Shown: positions 8,726-18,474, counted from the first letter of the stretch. The stretch is DNA of 64,000 nucleotides from Phycisphaerae bacterium (GCA_028285035.1 JANQQF010000185.1:1-64000); one strand, 5' to 3'. The notes: generated from the letters alone by a model not told the origin. A program made the numbers and translations.

Positions 8726-9664
8726 TTAATCATCAATAACTGAATTGGTTAAACTACCCAAACCTTCAATTTCAACAGTGACTTGATCGCCGTGATTAAG
8801 AAGAACAGGCGGTTTACGGGTGGCTCCGATACCTTCAGGCGTCCCTGTCAAAATCACATCCCCTGGCTCAAGGGTTGAAATTTGGGAGATATAACTGATC
8901 GTAAACGACACATGGAAAATCATATCGGCTGTATTTGAATCTTGCATCACATCGCCATTCAAAATTGTCTTAACTTGCAATGCATTAGGATCAGGAATTT
9001 CATCAGTTGTAACCAAATATGGCCCTAACGGGCAAGAAGCATCCATCATTTTGCCCATCGTCCATTGATTGGTCCGAAATTGTAAATCACGGGCACTGAC
9101 ATCATTGGCACAAGCATATCCGGCCACATAAGACAAGGCCTCATCTTCTGCAATGTGTTTGCCTCGCTTGCCAATAACAACAGCTAACTCAACTTCGTAG
9201 TCCAGCACATCACAAATACGAGGCTTGACAATGTTCTCCCCTGGCCCGATGACCGAGGTCGCCACTTTATGAAATAAAATCGGATATTTTGGGACTTCCA
9301 TCCCGGCTTCTTCCGCGTGAGCTTTGTAATTCAGACCCAAGCAAATCACCTTACCAGGGCGCTGGATTGGGGCTAAAATTGTTACCGCCTTGACCTGCCG
9401 AAGAATCCCTTGACCGTGAGCTATGGTGGGGTCCATCGTTTGGGCAAAATCGATAGCTTGACGGGCTGCATCGAGGGATAATTGACCACCATTCAACAAC
9501 GCCAACATATCACTCGGCACTCTGGCATCAGCGATAAATGCTTCGGAGGCTGGCCCATTAGCGGCTGTCGTCGCTCGGTAAGCTCGATTCAAATCGACCA
9601 CATCATCATTTACGACAGCCCCCGTACGGGTTTCACCGTGGTACTGATAGGTTACCAGTTTCAT
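8726..9664 (-). CDS. fumarylacetoacetate hydrolase family protein
   Basis: A 312-residue enzyme of the FAH superfamily, which hydrolyses or decarboxylates acylpyruvate-type products of aromatic ring cleavage. The family core is clear: CLGLNYKAHAEEAG, metal ligands in LDYEVELAVVIGKRG, the lysine/arginine region NDVSARDLQFR and the final GDVILTGTPEGIG. The start at MKLVTYQYHG is chosen over one 15 codons upstream because GAGGG is 6 nt before it. A TATAAT lies at 9736-9741 (minus strand) but no good -35 accompanies it. Neighbouring maleylacetate reductase and monooxygenase genes support a role in aromatic catabolism; the exact reaction (fumarylpyruvate, acylpyruvate or 2-hydroxy-dienedioate) cannot be told. 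Confidence 0.88.
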   Translation of the reverse strand: MKLVTYQYHGETRTGAVVNDDVVDLNRAYRATTAANGPASEAFIADARVPSDMLALLNGGQLSLDAARQAIDFAQTMDPTIAHGQGILRQVKAVTILAPIQRPGKVICLGLNYKAHAEEAGMEVPKYPILFHKVATSVIGPGENIVKPRICDVLDYEVELAVVIGKRGKHIAEDEALSYVAGYACANDVSARDLQFRTNQWTMGKMMDASCPLGPYLVTTDEIPDPNALQVKTILNGDVMQDSNTADMIFHVSFTISYISQISTLEPGDVILTGTPEGIGATRKPPVLLNHGDQVTVEIEGLGSLTNSVIDD

Positions 9665-9833
9665 TGTATACCCTCTTAAATTTGGAGTTTTAAATTGGCT
9701 GTTTATCAAAGGGTCATTGAAAAATGGCTCTTTGAATTATAGAAAACACCAAGATATAGTCATTCAAGTTTTAAAAATAGGCAAATTGATTATAGGTCAA
9801 CGATGATTGAGAGATGTAGGAGCGTTGTGATCC

Positions 9834-10913
9834 TCAAACAAATGAAGCTGGTTCAGGGCGAACACCCTCAAACGCTTGTTCAAGCAAGGTGCGAATGCCA
9901 TCTTCGGTCACAGGACGTGGATTAAAGTAAGGATTTTTGATAGCAATCTGAGTAGCTTTCTCGATGTTCTCACGTTTAAAATCGAGATCTTGCAATGATG
10001 TGGGCGTTGAGAGCGCTTGGTTCAAATCAAAAATCGCGCCTCCGGCATCGGCGGGGTCGCTCCCTAAAGCTCGGCCCACAGCCTGCATCGCAGTTTGAGT
10101 GTGACTGGCATTGTAAGCTGTGGCGTAGGGTAAAATGACAGTATGAACTTCAGCGTGGGGCATATTAAAACTACCGCCCAGCGTATGGCATAATTTATGG
10201 TGCAATGCCATTCCTACTGAGGCCAAGACCGAGCCAGCCAGCCAAGAGCCATAAAATGTGTCGCTACGAGCCTCTAAGTCATCTGGATTTTTAACCACTT
10301 TGGGTAAGCCCTCGGCTAACGCCCGAATACTCTCCTCGGCCATCAACGAGGTAATCGGGTTAGCATTTTGGGCATACAACGCTTCAACCGCGTGGGCCAT
10401 CGCGTTCATTCCGCTGGTCGCAGAAAAGGCGGGCGGCAGGGTCATCACCAGCTCAGGATCGTAGATAACGCTTTTTGGCTTAACGATTGGGGTTTTGCCT
10501 GTCGTTTTCAGGCCATCCTTGGTCAAGCCCCAAATCGGGGTCATTTCCGAACCCGCATAGGTTGTGGGAATGGCCAAAATAGGCAACTCTGTTTCCAAGG
10601 CGAGGCCTTTTGCTAACCCAATGGTTGATCCCCCACCTGGGGCAACAAGAACATCCACGTTCAGATTTCGGACCTGCTCCAACGCCACTTGCACCGTTTC
10701 ATAAGGAACATGCATTACCGCTTGGTCGTGGAGGCCCACACACATATCGCCCAATAAATCAGCCACACGTTGGGCTAAGGCCGTTTGCTGTGGGGTCGAC
10801 AGTACCAACGCTCGTTGTCCCCCAAGCTGCTCAACCTCTTGCTTGACCTCACTCAAACGTCCAATACCGAACAAAACCCGATTGGGCAATGCCTCATAAG
10901 TAAATGCGTTCAT
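9834..10913 (-). CDS. maleylacetate reductase
   Basis: A 359-residue iron-containing alcohol dehydrogenase-fold protein that best resembles maleylacetate reductase, which reduces maleylacetate to 3-oxoadipate with NAD(P)H. Seen are the nucleotide-binding APGGGSTIGLAKG, PTTYAGSEMTPIWG, and the histidine-rich segments MNAMAHAVEALYA and ALHHKLCHTLGG. AAAGGA lies 6 nt before the ATG. This enzyme links hydroxyquinol-type or chlorinated aromatic pathways to the 3-oxoadipate route, so it is the best pathway indicator in the region. A distant alternative is another group III alcohol dehydrogenase, but the short length and motif set favour maleylacetate reductase. Confidence 0.87.
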   Translation of the reverse strand: MNAFTYEALPNRVLFGIGRLSEVKQEVEQLGGQRALVLSTPQQTALAQRVADLLGDMCVGLHDQAVMHVPYETVQVALEQVRNLNVDVLVAPGGGSTIGLAKGLALETELPILAIPTTYAGSEMTPIWGLTKDGLKTTGKTPIVKPKSVIYDPELVMTLPPAFSATSGMNAMAHAVEALYAQNANPITSLMAEESIRALAEGLPKVVKNPDDLEARSDTFYGSWLAGSVLASVGMALHHKLCHTLGGSFNMPHAEVHTVILPYATAYNASHTQTAMQAVGRALGSDPADAGGAIFDLNQALSTPTSLQDLDFKRENIEKATQIAIKNPYFNPRPVTEDGIRTLLEQAFEGVRPEPASFV

Positions 10914-10928
10914 TAGAAATCCTTTGGA

Positions 10929-10974
10929 GAGTTTATAGAGTTTGTAGGGTTTATAGAGTTTTTAGAGTTTGTGA
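10929..10974. repeat. short tandem repeat, GAGTTTATA-like units
   Basis: About five degenerate copies of a 9-10 bp unit (GAGTTTATA, GAGTTTGTA, GGTTTATA, GAGTTTTTA, GAGTTTGTG) lie just upstream of the maleylacetate reductase start, within its probable leader or promoter. It may be a slippage-prone microsatellite-like tract. Confidence 0.6.
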
Positions 10975-11016
10975 GTAAAGACCTAACAGCTCTAGAAACT
11001 TTATGAACCCATCAAC

Positions 11017-12018
11017 TTATGAGCTTTTCTCTTCTAACAAATTAGGTGGAATAATTCGTCGAATTGGGAATATCTCCCAGTTGAAACGTTGGCGTAACAG
11101 GCCCCATACTCCTTGTGGGGCAAGAAGCATCATCACCACCGCAATGGTCCCTAGGATGATAAAAGACCATTCGCCAAAATCGGAGAGATATTCGCGAATA
11201 AAGAAGAAGATGACCGTCCCGATGATTGGACCTTCAATCGTACCGATCCCCCCGATTACCACGATAAAGATCATAAACGCAGTCCAGTTGACGCTAAACA
11301 TCGCTTTGGGGATGATGTTAATTTGATTAAGAAGGATCAATCCCCCCAACACGCCCGTGCCATAAGCACAAACGATGAAAACCAGCATTTTGATACGGTA
11401 GGTATTGATCCCCAAACTGGCGGCGGCAGCCTCATTGTCACGAATAGCGGTTAGCCCTAAGCCCGTTTTGGCCCGCATCAAATATTGGCCGAGAACAATT
11501 GAGCCAAATCCGACGAGAACAGCCAGAATATAAATTGAGGTAATCCGGCTATTAACATTGCTAAAATGGTTGCTCACCAGCAAGGAACGGCCTAATCCCC
11601 CCCCAAGCCATTCAGTGCTACTCGTCACCAACAATCGGAAAACCTCGGCAATCACCCAGGTTCCGATGGCGAAGTACCCGCCACGCAGCCGAAAGGCCAG
11701 TAAGGCCGTCGGATAGGCTAAAATCGCGCACAACAGGCCGGCCAGCAGTAAGGCCCCAAAAATTGGCACCCCAAAATCATCAGCCAAGGCGAGCAAGGCG
11801 TAGCCACCCAAACCAATCCAGGCTTGCTGTCCCACCGAGACCAAGCCAGCATACCCAGCCAACAAATTCCATAGCTGAGCGAGGGCCAGCAAATATAAAA
11901 ACTCGGTTAGGGTGTTCATTGTGCCGCGTCGCCCCCACAGAGCGACGGACAGAAACCCGATAAACAGAATCGTTAGAATAATGGTTAGTCGTCGTTCACG
12001 AGTCATATTTGTAAACAT
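11017..12018 (-). CDS. livM: branched-chain amino acid-type ABC transporter permease (LivM)
   Basis: A 333-residue inner-membrane permease of the LivM family with about nine hydrophobic segments and the family signature RAKTGLGLTAIRDNEAAAASLGIN in its cytoplasmic loop. The ATG at 12018 overlaps the livH stop by one base (TAATG), which fixes the start and implies coupling. A second ATG four codons later is possible. It forms the importer channel with LivH and is energised by LivG and LivF. In the setting of aromatic-degradation genes, the substrate may well be an aromatic acid or other catabolic substrate rather than branched-chain amino acids, but sequence alone does not decide this. Confidence 0.9.
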   Translation of the reverse strand: MFTNMTRERRLTIILTILFIGFLSVALWGRRGTMNTLTEFLYLLALAQLWNLLAGYAGLVSVGQQAWIGLGGYALLALADDFGVPIFGALLLAGLLCAILAYPTALLAFRLRGGYFAIGTWVIAEVFRLLVTSSTEWLGGGLGRSLLVSNHFSNVNSRITSIYILAVLVGFGSIVLGQYLMRAKTGLGLTAIRDNEAAAASLGINTYRIKMLVFIVCAYGTGVLGGLILLNQINIIPKAMFSVNWTAFMIFIVVIGGIGTIEGPIIGTVIFFFIREYLSDFGEWSFIILGTIAVVMMLLAPQGVWGLLRQRFNWEIFPIRRIIPPNLLEEKSS

Positions 12019-12887
12019 TAGGTATCCCGTGTCCTTGCAAAAAGTCCAGTCGGTCGAATAGCCAACACCAGTAGGGTAACAACGTGCCCAGCCAGTTGAA
12101 ACCATGTCGGATTAAGTTGGGCCCCAATATTTTGAGCCAAACCAAGAATAATTCCGCCAGCCAGTGTCCCCCACAGGCTACCAAGCCCGCCGATAATGAC
12201 CGCCTCAAAGGCAAAAATTAAGCGGGCGGGGCCATCGGTAGGGGTGAAGTTGGTTCTTATGCCAAGCAAAATCCCGGCGATAGCGACGATGGCCAAGGAG
12301 ATGCCCATCGCAATGCTGAAGATTTGACGGCTATTGATGCCCATCAATTCGGCGGTCGCCGGGTCATCCGAAGTGGCCCGAAAGGCACGGCCTAAGCGGG
12401 TACGATTGAAAAACATCTGCAGGCCAGCCAAGACCAGGACAGCCACTGCAAAGGTTATCACCGGCATAATACCAACTGCAATTTGATCGTTCAGTCGAAT
12501 ACTCGCTGTTTCCAATGCCCCAGCGTCAAGCCCTTGTGAATCTGCCGAGAAAATCAACTGTAATAAGTTTTGCAGGATGACTGAAATCCCAAAAGTAATG
12601 ACCAACGGAGGCATTAGCCCTTCACCGATCGTCGTATTGAGAATACCTCGTTGAATCAGATAGCCGAGGACAAACATCAGGGGAACGACCACCAAAATAC
12701 TGATCAGTGGCGGTGTACCGAGGATCATGGTGATAACCAATGATAAAAACGCCCCCAGAATGATAAAATCACCGTGAGCCAAATTAACAATCCGCATCAC
12801 CCCAAAAATAAGAGATAGTCCGGTGCCATAAAGCGCATACAGGCCACCTAACAAGATACCTTGAATGATTGTATTGAGTATTTGCAT
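12018..12887 (-). CDS. livH: branched-chain amino acid-type ABC transporter permease (LivH)
   Basis: A 289-residue LivH-family permease with eight or so membrane segments. It opens with QGILLGGLYALYGTGLSLIFG and IVNLAHGDFIILGA, both typical, and carries the coupling loop FNRTRLGRAFRATSDDPATAELMGIN. It pairs with LivM to form the transmembrane pathway. The preceding gene in the transcript is livF, 36 nt upstream; the stop codon overlaps the livM start. The Shine-Dalgarno is weak. Confidence 0.92.
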   Translation of the reverse strand: MQILNTIIQGILLGGLYALYGTGLSLIFGVMRIVNLAHGDFIILGAFLSLVITMILGTPPLISILVVVPLMFVLGYLIQRGILNTTIGEGLMPPLVITFGISVILQNLLQLIFSADSQGLDAGALETASIRLNDQIAVGIMPVITFAVAVLVLAGLQMFFNRTRLGRAFRATSDDPATAELMGINSRQIFSIAMGISLAIVAIAGILLGIRTNFTPTDGPARLIFAFEAVIIGGLGSLWGTLAGGIILGLAQNIGAQLNPTWFQLAGHVVTLLVLAIRPTGLFARTRDT

Positions 12888-12922
12888 AAATATGTCCGAT
12901 AGGCAGATTTTGCCTAATTGCG

Positions 12923-13621
12923 CTATAAGCCAAAATAGGCTTTAGAGACCTGTTCTCGACTAATTTCCCCAGCTTTTCCAGCCAAACTCACTTTCCCTTC
13001 GAGCAGACAGTACACGCGATTCGCTTCCTGGATTCCACGTCCCACATCCTGTTCAACAAGTAAAACCGTCGTTCCCGTCTTTGATATCTGACGAACAATT
13101 TCGTACAGTTCCTTGACGATGATGGGGGCCAGCCCTAGGGAAATCTCATCCATCAACAGAAGACTGGGGTTGCTCATCAAAGCCCGCCCAATGGCAACCA
13201 TTTGTTGCTGTCCACCAGAAAGATCTGTTCCCCCAAAATTGCGTCGCTCTTTCAAAATCGGAAACAGATCGTAGATTTTTTCAAGCGTCCATTGCCCGGA
13301 CACATTGCCATAGGCCCCAATTTTGAGGTTTTCCTCAACAGTTAGGCTTGGAAAAATTTTACGACCTTCGGGAACCATCGCAATACCCAAATGATTTAAC
13401 TCATAGGCGGGTTTGTCGGAAATAGTTTGGCCTTTGAAGGTAATTGAGCCAGACGCTGGGTTGAGTACACCGGCGATAGAACGCATCAAGGTAGTTTTAC
13501 CCGCCCCATTCGCCCCGACAATAGCCACAGTCTCACCTTCTTCAACAGCAATACTAACTCCAAACAGCGCTTGAAATTCGCCGTAGAACACTTCAATGTT
13601 ATCGACTGAAAGAATGGTCAT
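12923..13621 (-). CDS. livF: branched-chain amino acid-type ABC transporter ATPase (LivF)
   Basis: A 232-residue cytoplasmic ATPase of the LivF group. Walker A is GANGAGKTT, the signature LSGGQQQ, Walker B LLLMDE and the switch histidine region is VLLVEQD, where Q replaces the usual H as is normal in Liv ATPases. Length is typical. Its ATG overlaps the livG stop in ATGA, so the two ATPases are translated in a coupled way and act as a heterodimer under LivH and LivM. Confidence 0.93.
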   Translation of the reverse strand: MTILSVDNIEVFYGEFQALFGVSIAVEEGETVAIVGANGAGKTTLMRSIAGVLNPASGSITFKGQTISDKPAYELNHLGIAMVPEGRKIFPSLTVEENLKIGAYGNVSGQWTLEKIYDLFPILKERRNFGGTDLSGGQQQMVAIGRALMSNPSLLLMDEISLGLAPIIVKELYEIVRQISKTGTTVLLVEQDVGRGIQEANRVYCLLEGKVSLAGKAGEISREQVSKAYFGL

Positions 13622-14364
13622 ACGGTATCACCTGTCAATCTCACACTTTCTACCCCAAAGTAAATCTGCTGGAACTCAGCACTGTTTACCACTTCATCAG
13701 GGGTCCCTTCAGCCAATTTGTTACCAAAATCAATCGCCAAAATACGATCGACGACTGAGACGAGGGCGTGGACAATGTGCTCAATCCAAATAACGGTCAC
13801 GCCTCGACCGTGAATAGCGCGGATCAGATGCAACAGTTCTTGCACCTCGTGCTCGGTTAAACCACCCGCAATTTCATCCAAGAGCAACAATTTTGGTTGT
13901 GTGGCCAAGGCTCGGGCCAACTCAAGCCGCTTACGATCAAGCAAACGTAGTTCCCCAGCGACAACATCCCAACGGTGAAGTAGGCCAGTTTGACGCAGGG
14001 CATCAACCGACAGTTCTTGGGCCTCACGCTCCTTCAAATCCGAGCCATACATCGCACCGACTAGAACATTCTCATACACGGTCATGCCCGTAAAAGGGCG
14101 TGGGATCTGGCTGGTACGACCAATGCCCATATGACAGCGCTTGTCGGGGGGAATTTGGGTGACATCCTGACCATCATAAATCACACGGCCAGAACTCACG
14201 GGCAAATCGCCCGAAATCAAATTGAGCAGTGTTGTTTTGCCCGCCCCATTTGGGCCAAGAATGCCCAAGGCCGTCCCTGACTCTAGATTTAAACTTATGC
14301 TGTTAATGACTTGAAGCGCCCCAAATGATTTGGAAACATCTGTTAATTCAAGGATATTGGTCAT
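13618..14364 (-). CDS. livG: branched-chain amino acid-type ABC transporter ATPase (LivG), altered signature
   Basis: A 248-residue LivG-group ATPase. Walker A GPNGAGKTT and Walker B LLLLDE are intact, and the LivG-specific insertion with RTSQIPRPFTGMTVYENV is present. The ABC signature, usually a form of LSYGQQRRLEIARAL in this group, reads LRLLDRKRLELARAL, so the core serine-glycine is lost. No Shine-Dalgarno is evident before the ATG. It pairs with LivF, whose LSGGQ is intact, so the heterodimer would have one consensus and one atypical ATP site. A sequencing error seems unlikely because the frame is open and the following residues fit. Confidence 0.9.
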   Translation of the reverse strand: MTNILELTDVSKSFGALQVINSISLNLESGTALGILGPNGAGKTTLLNLISGDLPVSSGRVIYDGQDVTQIPPDKRCHMGIGRTSQIPRPFTGMTVYENVLVGAMYGSDLKEREAQELSVDALRQTGLLHRWDVVAGELRLLDRKRLELARALATQPKLLLLDEIAGGLTEHEVQELLHLIRAIHGRGVTVIWIEHIVHALVSVVDRILAIDFGNKLAEGTPDEVVNSAEFQQIYFGVESVRLTGDTV

Positions 14365-14394
14365 GGTGTAAATCGTAATTAGTTATTGGTAAAT

Positions 14395-14429
14395 AGTAAT
14401 CAGTGCAGCAATTACAAACACTGATTACT
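14395..14429. repeat. perfect 11-bp hairpin between livK and livG
   Basis: Arms AGTAATCAGTG and CACTGATTACT enclose a 13-nt loop. It follows the substrate-binding protein gene and precedes the ATPase genes, the usual place for a stem-loop that raises binding-protein mRNA over the rest of the operon. The left part (GGTAAATAGTAAT) is shared with the dnaK-dnaJ intergenic repeat, suggesting a dispersed repeat family. Confidence 0.65.
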
Positions 14430-14448
14430 ACTTAGGATTTATAAAAAT

Positions 14449-15738
14449 TTACCAACCCTTCTCAGTGATCGTTCCCGTAATTGGAATGTCGATGCCTGTG
14501 GTGTTTGTTGCTACCACCATCTCAACGGGGTAATCACTACCAGCTTGCCACTGTCCACCAACCAGCGGAGTCTTAGCTACGTTTGGCACAGGGCCACCAC
14601 TCCAGTTGATGTTTCCAACGATTGTATCAAGATTGGTGCTCTTGATTGCATCACGGATCGCTTCGGGGCTATCGATGTCAGTTGTTCGCTTGAGAACATC
14701 CGACAAGACTTCAAACATACTGTGGATAAAACCGATGGGCTGGGTCCACTGTTTGCCTGTCGCTTCGGTGTAAGCTGCAGCCAATTCACCGGAAGATTGG
14801 CCTGTCAGGGAGGAGGTGAACGGATGCGTTGGTGTCCACCAGACCTCGGTGGTCAAGCCCACACCTAAGCCGTCAGGGAGAACTTCAACCGTTGTTGGGA
14901 AGAGCGCGGCCTTACCCACAGTAAAGAATTTGGGGTTGAAGCCTTGCTGACTGGCCTGGGTCAAGAATGTACCCAAGTCGGGGGGAATCATCACGCCAGT
15001 GACAATTTCAACACCCTGCTCTTTGAATAAGGCAATCTCAGCTGAGAAGTCATCTTTCAGGTTTTCATATCGACCGGGATCAACCAGAGTGTACCCAGCG
15101 GCATCTAACGCTGGCGGGAAACCATTTTCACTAGACCAAGCTAAGCCATCACCATCATTTGGCCATAAAGCCCCGACCACTTTATTGGTAGGAACAGTTT
15201 CCCAAATTTCTTGAAAGACGCGGATAATATCTTCCAAGCCCCAGAAGTAGTGGTAGCCCCACTGATAGCCAGCATCGGGGGAGGGTAAGTCATCACGGAA
15301 GTACCACGGTTGCCAAGGGGCGTCGGTTGAAATCAGGGGAACACCGTTTGCTTCACACTGCGCACTGACGGGGTTGTTGATATCAGGGGTAGAGTGAACG
15401 AGCATGATATCAACTTCATCATTCAAAATAAGATCACCAGCGACCTGAGCGGCTCGTGATGAATCAGACTCACTGTCTTTGGTGATAATCTCGATTTGGT
15501 GGGTCGTGCCGTTGACCTCAATACCCTCATTAAAGATTTCACGAATTTGGCCAATAATAAACTCATCAGCCTCACCGAAAGCAGCAAGTGGACCGGTCAC
15601 TGGATTGACCATGCCAACTTTAATGGTTCGACCGCTCCCGCCACCAAAGGCAGCACAAGAACCAAGTGATAGCGCTGCCGCTGTTCCAGCGCTGAGCTTC
15701 AAAAAATCTCGTCGTGAAAATGTGACTCGCTTTGTCAT
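14449..15738 (-). CDS. ABC transporter substrate-binding lipoprotein, Liv type
   Basis: A 429-residue periplasmic-binding-protein of type I (LivJ/LivK-like), exported by the twin-arginine route: RRDFLK near residue 9, a hydrophobic stretch, then lipobox LGSCAAF. The mature protein begins IKVGMVNPVTGPLAAFGEADEF, the common start of this family. The ATG is preferred over a TTG two codons earlier because AAGGAGA is 9 nt upstream. It is the first gene of the Liv operon and lies 39 nt after the IclR regulator gene. The ligand cannot be assigned; other members of this family bind amino acids, amides or aromatic acids. Confidence 0.9.
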   Translation of the reverse strand: MTKRVTFSRRDFLKLSAGTAAALSLGSCAAFGGGSGRTIKVGMVNPVTGPLAAFGEADEFIIGQIREIFNEGIEVNGTTHQIEIITKDSESDSSRAAQVAGDLILNDEVDIMLVHSTPDINNPVSAQCEANGVPLISTDAPWQPWYFRDDLPSPDAGYQWGYHYFWGLEDIIRVFQEIWETVPTNKVVGALWPNDGDGLAWSSENGFPPALDAAGYTLVDPGRYENLKDDFSAEIALFKEQGVEIVTGVMIPPDLGTFLTQASQQGFNPKFFTVGKAALFPTTVEVLPDGLGVGLTTEVWWTPTHPFTSSLTGQSSGELAAAYTEATGKQWTQPIGFIHSMFEVLSDVLKRTTDIDSPEAIRDAIKSTNLDTIVGNINWSGGPVPNVAKTPLVGGQWQAGSDYPVEMVVATNTTGIDIPITGTITEKGW

Positions 15739-15783
15739 AATCAATTCTCTCCTTAGAAAATAATATTTGATTATTATGTATAG

Positions 15784-16578
15784 TTAGGGCATTGAATTGC
15801 CCGTAAACACCAATTCAAGAAACTCTTGTGAAATTGTTGTCGCGGTTTTTTTCATTGATAGAATCAATGAAGAATTGGGATCATCTGTAAATCGTTGTGT
15901 CGGCATCACTGCTACAATGGCGGCGATAGGATTATTATTTGGGTCAAAAATTGGGACACCGACCGCACTAATCCCAACATCCAATTCTTCTCGATCGCAA
16001 GCGAAACCTTGTGCCCGACATTCAGCCATATTATCCAAGAAATCAGCGGACGTTGTGATGGTATTTGGGGTCAAGGCCGCTAATAGCTCACTCATCAAGC
16101 TTTTAACAAATTTCGGTTCACTTACGGCTAAAATAGCCTTAGCCCCTGCCGCCGCATGGATGGGCAACCGATTTCCGATACGACCAGCCACCCGAACTGG
16201 GCGATGTGTCTCTGCGATATAAGCAATCAAGGTGCTATTACCAGACCAAACTTCTAAAACAACCGTTTCATCAAATTGATCACGAAGCGCGTTGAGATGA
16301 GGTTTAGCAATTTGTTCTAGATCGTGCGTGAGCGAGTTTGAAATTGCTTGACCAAGTTTGTAGATGGCTGGTCCAAGGGTGAATTTTTTTGTGTGTGGAT
16401 TCTGCTGAACAAAATCAAAGTCGATCAGATTTTGAAGAATTCGGGAGGTTGTTGCCTTGTGAAAGCCTAGCTTTCGACTGAGTTCGACGGTTCCGATTGC
16501 TTCATTGTCTGGAACAAATGCCAACAAAATCTCCAATGATTTTCCTACAGCATTCACTTTTTCATCGTTTTGTTTCAT
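15784..16578 (-). CDS. IclR-family transcriptional regulator
   Basis: A 264-residue regulator with a winged helix-turn-helix at about 8-75 (AVGKSLEILLAF, IGTVELSRKLGFHKATTSRILQNL) and the IclR effector domain from about 85 on (HPRVAGRIGNRLPIHAAAGA-like region, then CDREELDVGISAVGVPIFD). IclR proteins commonly control aromatic acid catabolism and transport. Being directly upstream of the Liv operon on the same strand, it probably controls that transporter or the whole catabolic region. It has its own strong promoter. Confidence 0.92.
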   Translation of the reverse strand: MKQNDEKVNAVGKSLEILLAFVPDNEAIGTVELSRKLGFHKATTSRILQNLIDFDFVQQNPHTKKFTLGPAIYKLGQAISNSLTHDLEQIAKPHLNALRDQFDETVVLEVWSGNSTLIAYIAETHRPVRVAGRIGNRLPIHAAAGAKAILAVSEPKFVKSLMSELLAALTPNTITTSADFLDNMAECRAQGFACDREELDVGISAVGVPIFDPNNNPIAAIVAVMPTQRFTDDPNSSLILSMKKTATTISQEFLELVFTGNSMP

Positions 16579-16609
16579 ATTACAAGACTATAGTTTTGCG
16601 ATATGAGAC

Positions 16610-16638
16610 ATACTACGACAGAAAAAGATATTTGTCAA
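16610..16638 (-). promoter_or_regulatory. sigma-70-type promoter of the iclR gene
   Basis: Minus strand TTGACA (16633-16638), 17-nt spacer, TAGTAT (16610-16615). The start would lie about 25 nt before the iclR ATG. Confidence 0.8.
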
Positions 16639-16768
16639 CTTTTTTTACAATTCAGGATTCTATTCATTTTTTAATGAAATTCGGGAATATTTGAAGCCGC
16701 TAGAGATCGGGAGGTTTCAGGAGGGCAGATTTTGTATCTGCCCTCCGAATAAAAAATCACTTATTTAC

Positions 16769-18376
16769 TTAACTGGCTCCGTTTGTGTGTATACCATTCT
16801 CAAAATTATTTTGGAAATAGTTAATGTCATCAGGATTGATCAAATCTGGTACAGTCCAGCCATTCAGATCGTACTCAGACATACACTTCTCAACAAAGCC
16901 CTTCATTTCATCGGTAATACCAGCGGCTTCAGCCAAGAACAATGGCTCGAAACGGATAGTTTCATGGCTACCAGCATAGTTTCGCTCGTACAATTCGTGG
17001 CGACCACCAAACTCGGTGCCAATGGCATCCCACAACAGTTTCATCAACTTGATGCGGTCTTCGGCCTCGACGCCGTTAGAGCCACGAACGTATTTGTCGA
17101 TATAGGGGCGAATTTCTGGCGTTTTGAAGTCCAACGCGCTTGAAGGCTGGTAAATCAAACCACTAGCAATCAAGTTCTCGATGATCTCTTTTACACGTGG
17201 ATACGCCACAGTCATAATCATTCGATAGGCCATCACTGAATGAATGTTGGGCAGAACCGCACCATCATTCCACGGCATAACGTTGTTGACCATACTATCG
17301 CTCAAGCCCCAGAAAAGGTTTCGCCAAGCAATCACTTCACCGACATTGACCTGAACACCACGGAAATCTTTAATCCCTGTGGTTTCAACCGCTTTGAGCA
17401 ATAGACCGGCGATGAAGTCGAGCTTTACAGCCAGACGAGTACAGCCGTGAACACCAAAGCGATGAACAAAACCAGAACGCGGGAAGAAACCATTGAACTT
17501 TTCCACATCGCCATAAACAAAGATATTTTCCCACGGCACAAGCACGTTATCTAAAACGAAGATTGCATCGTTTTCATCCAAACGGCTAGACAGCGGATAG
17601 TCGAAGGGGCTACCCATCACACTGGCGGCCATTTCATAAGAGGGGCGGCACAACAGCTTCAAGCCAGGCGCATCCATCGGCAGCATAAAGACAAGGGCAT
17701 ACTCTTTCTTCTTGATGGGTAAACCGTGGTGGGCCACAAAGTTGAAGTGGGTGAGGGCTGAGCCAGTAGCCACAACCTTAGCTCCGCTTACAACCAAACC
17801 AGCATCGGTCTCTTTAACCGCGTGAACATAAACATCACCGACTTCATCGGGCGGTAAGTGGCGATCAACCGGTGGATTCACAATCGCATGGTTCAGATAG
17901 AGCACACTCTCTTGACACTTTTTGTACCAAGCCTGAGCATTCTCTTGATAGGGGTCGTAGAAATCAGCATTCGCCCCCAATGTGGCCAAGAAAGCGGCTT
18001 TGTAATCAGGGCTGCGGCCCATCCACCCGTAAGTGACTCGTTGCCACTCAGCAATCGCGTCTCGGGCTTCAACCATCTCTTGTTGACTACGGCTGGCTTT
18101 AAAGAATTTGTGAGTGTATCCATTTGAACCAGTATCGGTTGGTCCCGTGATTTTATCTTTGGTAGCCGGATCGTGCATGGCATCATACATCCGAGCCATC
18201 ATCCGCACACTGTTTCGGAAGGCTGGATGCGTGGTTACATCCTTCACTTTTTCCCCATAAATCCAGATTTCACGACCATCTTTCAAACTGTTAATGTACT
18301 CTTCCCCAGTTAATGGGCGAGTGACAACCCCATTTTCATCAACGGGCCCTTTGACATCTTTGGCTTCAGCTAACAT
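16769..18376 (-). CDS. 4-hydroxyphenylacetate 3-monooxygenase-type (HpaB family) FADH2-dependent hydroxylase
   Basis: A 535-residue two-component flavin monooxygenase of the HpaB/TftD/HadA family, which hydroxylates phenols next to or in place of a substituent using reduced FAD supplied by a separate reductase. Recognisable segments are [36 protein letters not shown], the FAD-site stretch around [14 protein letters not shown] [11 protein letters not shown], and [16 protein letters not shown]. The start is [10 protein letters not shown] with AAGGAGG 8 nt upstream; an ATG 14 codons earlier lacks one. It lies just downstream of a FadR-type regulator. No flavin reductase (HpaC type) is in the window. 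With maleylacetate reductase nearby, the product may be a hydroxylated phenol heading to ring cleavage. Substrate identity is inference. Confidence 0.88.
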   Translation of the reverse strand: MLAEAKDVKGPVDENGVVTRPLTGEEYINSLKDGREIWIYGEKVKDVTTHPAFRNSVRMMARMYDAMHDPATKDKITGPTDTGSNGYTHKFFKASRSQQEMVEARDAIAEWQRVTYGWMGRSPDYKAAFLATLGANADFYDPYQENAQAWYKKCQESVLYLNHAIVNPPVDRHLPPDEVGDVYVHAVKETDAGLVVSGAKVVATGSALTHFNFVAHHGLPIKKKEYALVFMLPMDAPGLKLLCRPSYEMAASVMGSPFDYPLSSRLDENDAIFVLDNVLVPWENIFVYGDVEKFNGFFPRSGFVHRFGVHGCTRLAVKLDFIAGLLLKAVETTGIKDFRGVQVNVGEVIAWRNLFWGLSDSMVNNVMPWNDGAVLPNIHSVMAYRMIMTVAYPRVKEIIENLIASGLIYQPSSALDFKTPEIRPYIDKYVRGSNGVEAEDRIKLMKLLWDAIGTEFGGRHELYERNYAGSHETIRFEPLFLAEAAGITDEMKGFVEKCMSEYDLNGWTVPDLINPDDINYFQNNFENGIHTNGAS

Positions 18377-18402
18377 TGATACAACCTCCTTAGGTTTAAT
18401 GA

Positions 18403-18474
18403 TGCCAGACATTGGCAAAGTAGATTTGATTATAAAAACAACAAATTAACAGCGATTATGGCATCAATTTGTTG
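18403..18474 (-). promoter_or_regulatory. promoter/operator region of the HpaB-type gene
   Basis: TATAAT (18429-18434, minus) has no good -35, suggesting activator dependence. A palindrome TGCCA-N5-TGGCA (18403-18417) lies in the presumed leader, and a wider inverted repeat CAACAAATT-N18-AATTTGTTG (18439-18474) flanks the -35 region and overlaps the end of the GntR gene. Either could be a regulator site. Confidence 0.4.

Noticed and set aside
16691..17143. A plus-strand 150-codon reading frame
   Set aside because: It is antisense to the conserved C-terminus of the HpaB-type monooxygenase and has no family features.
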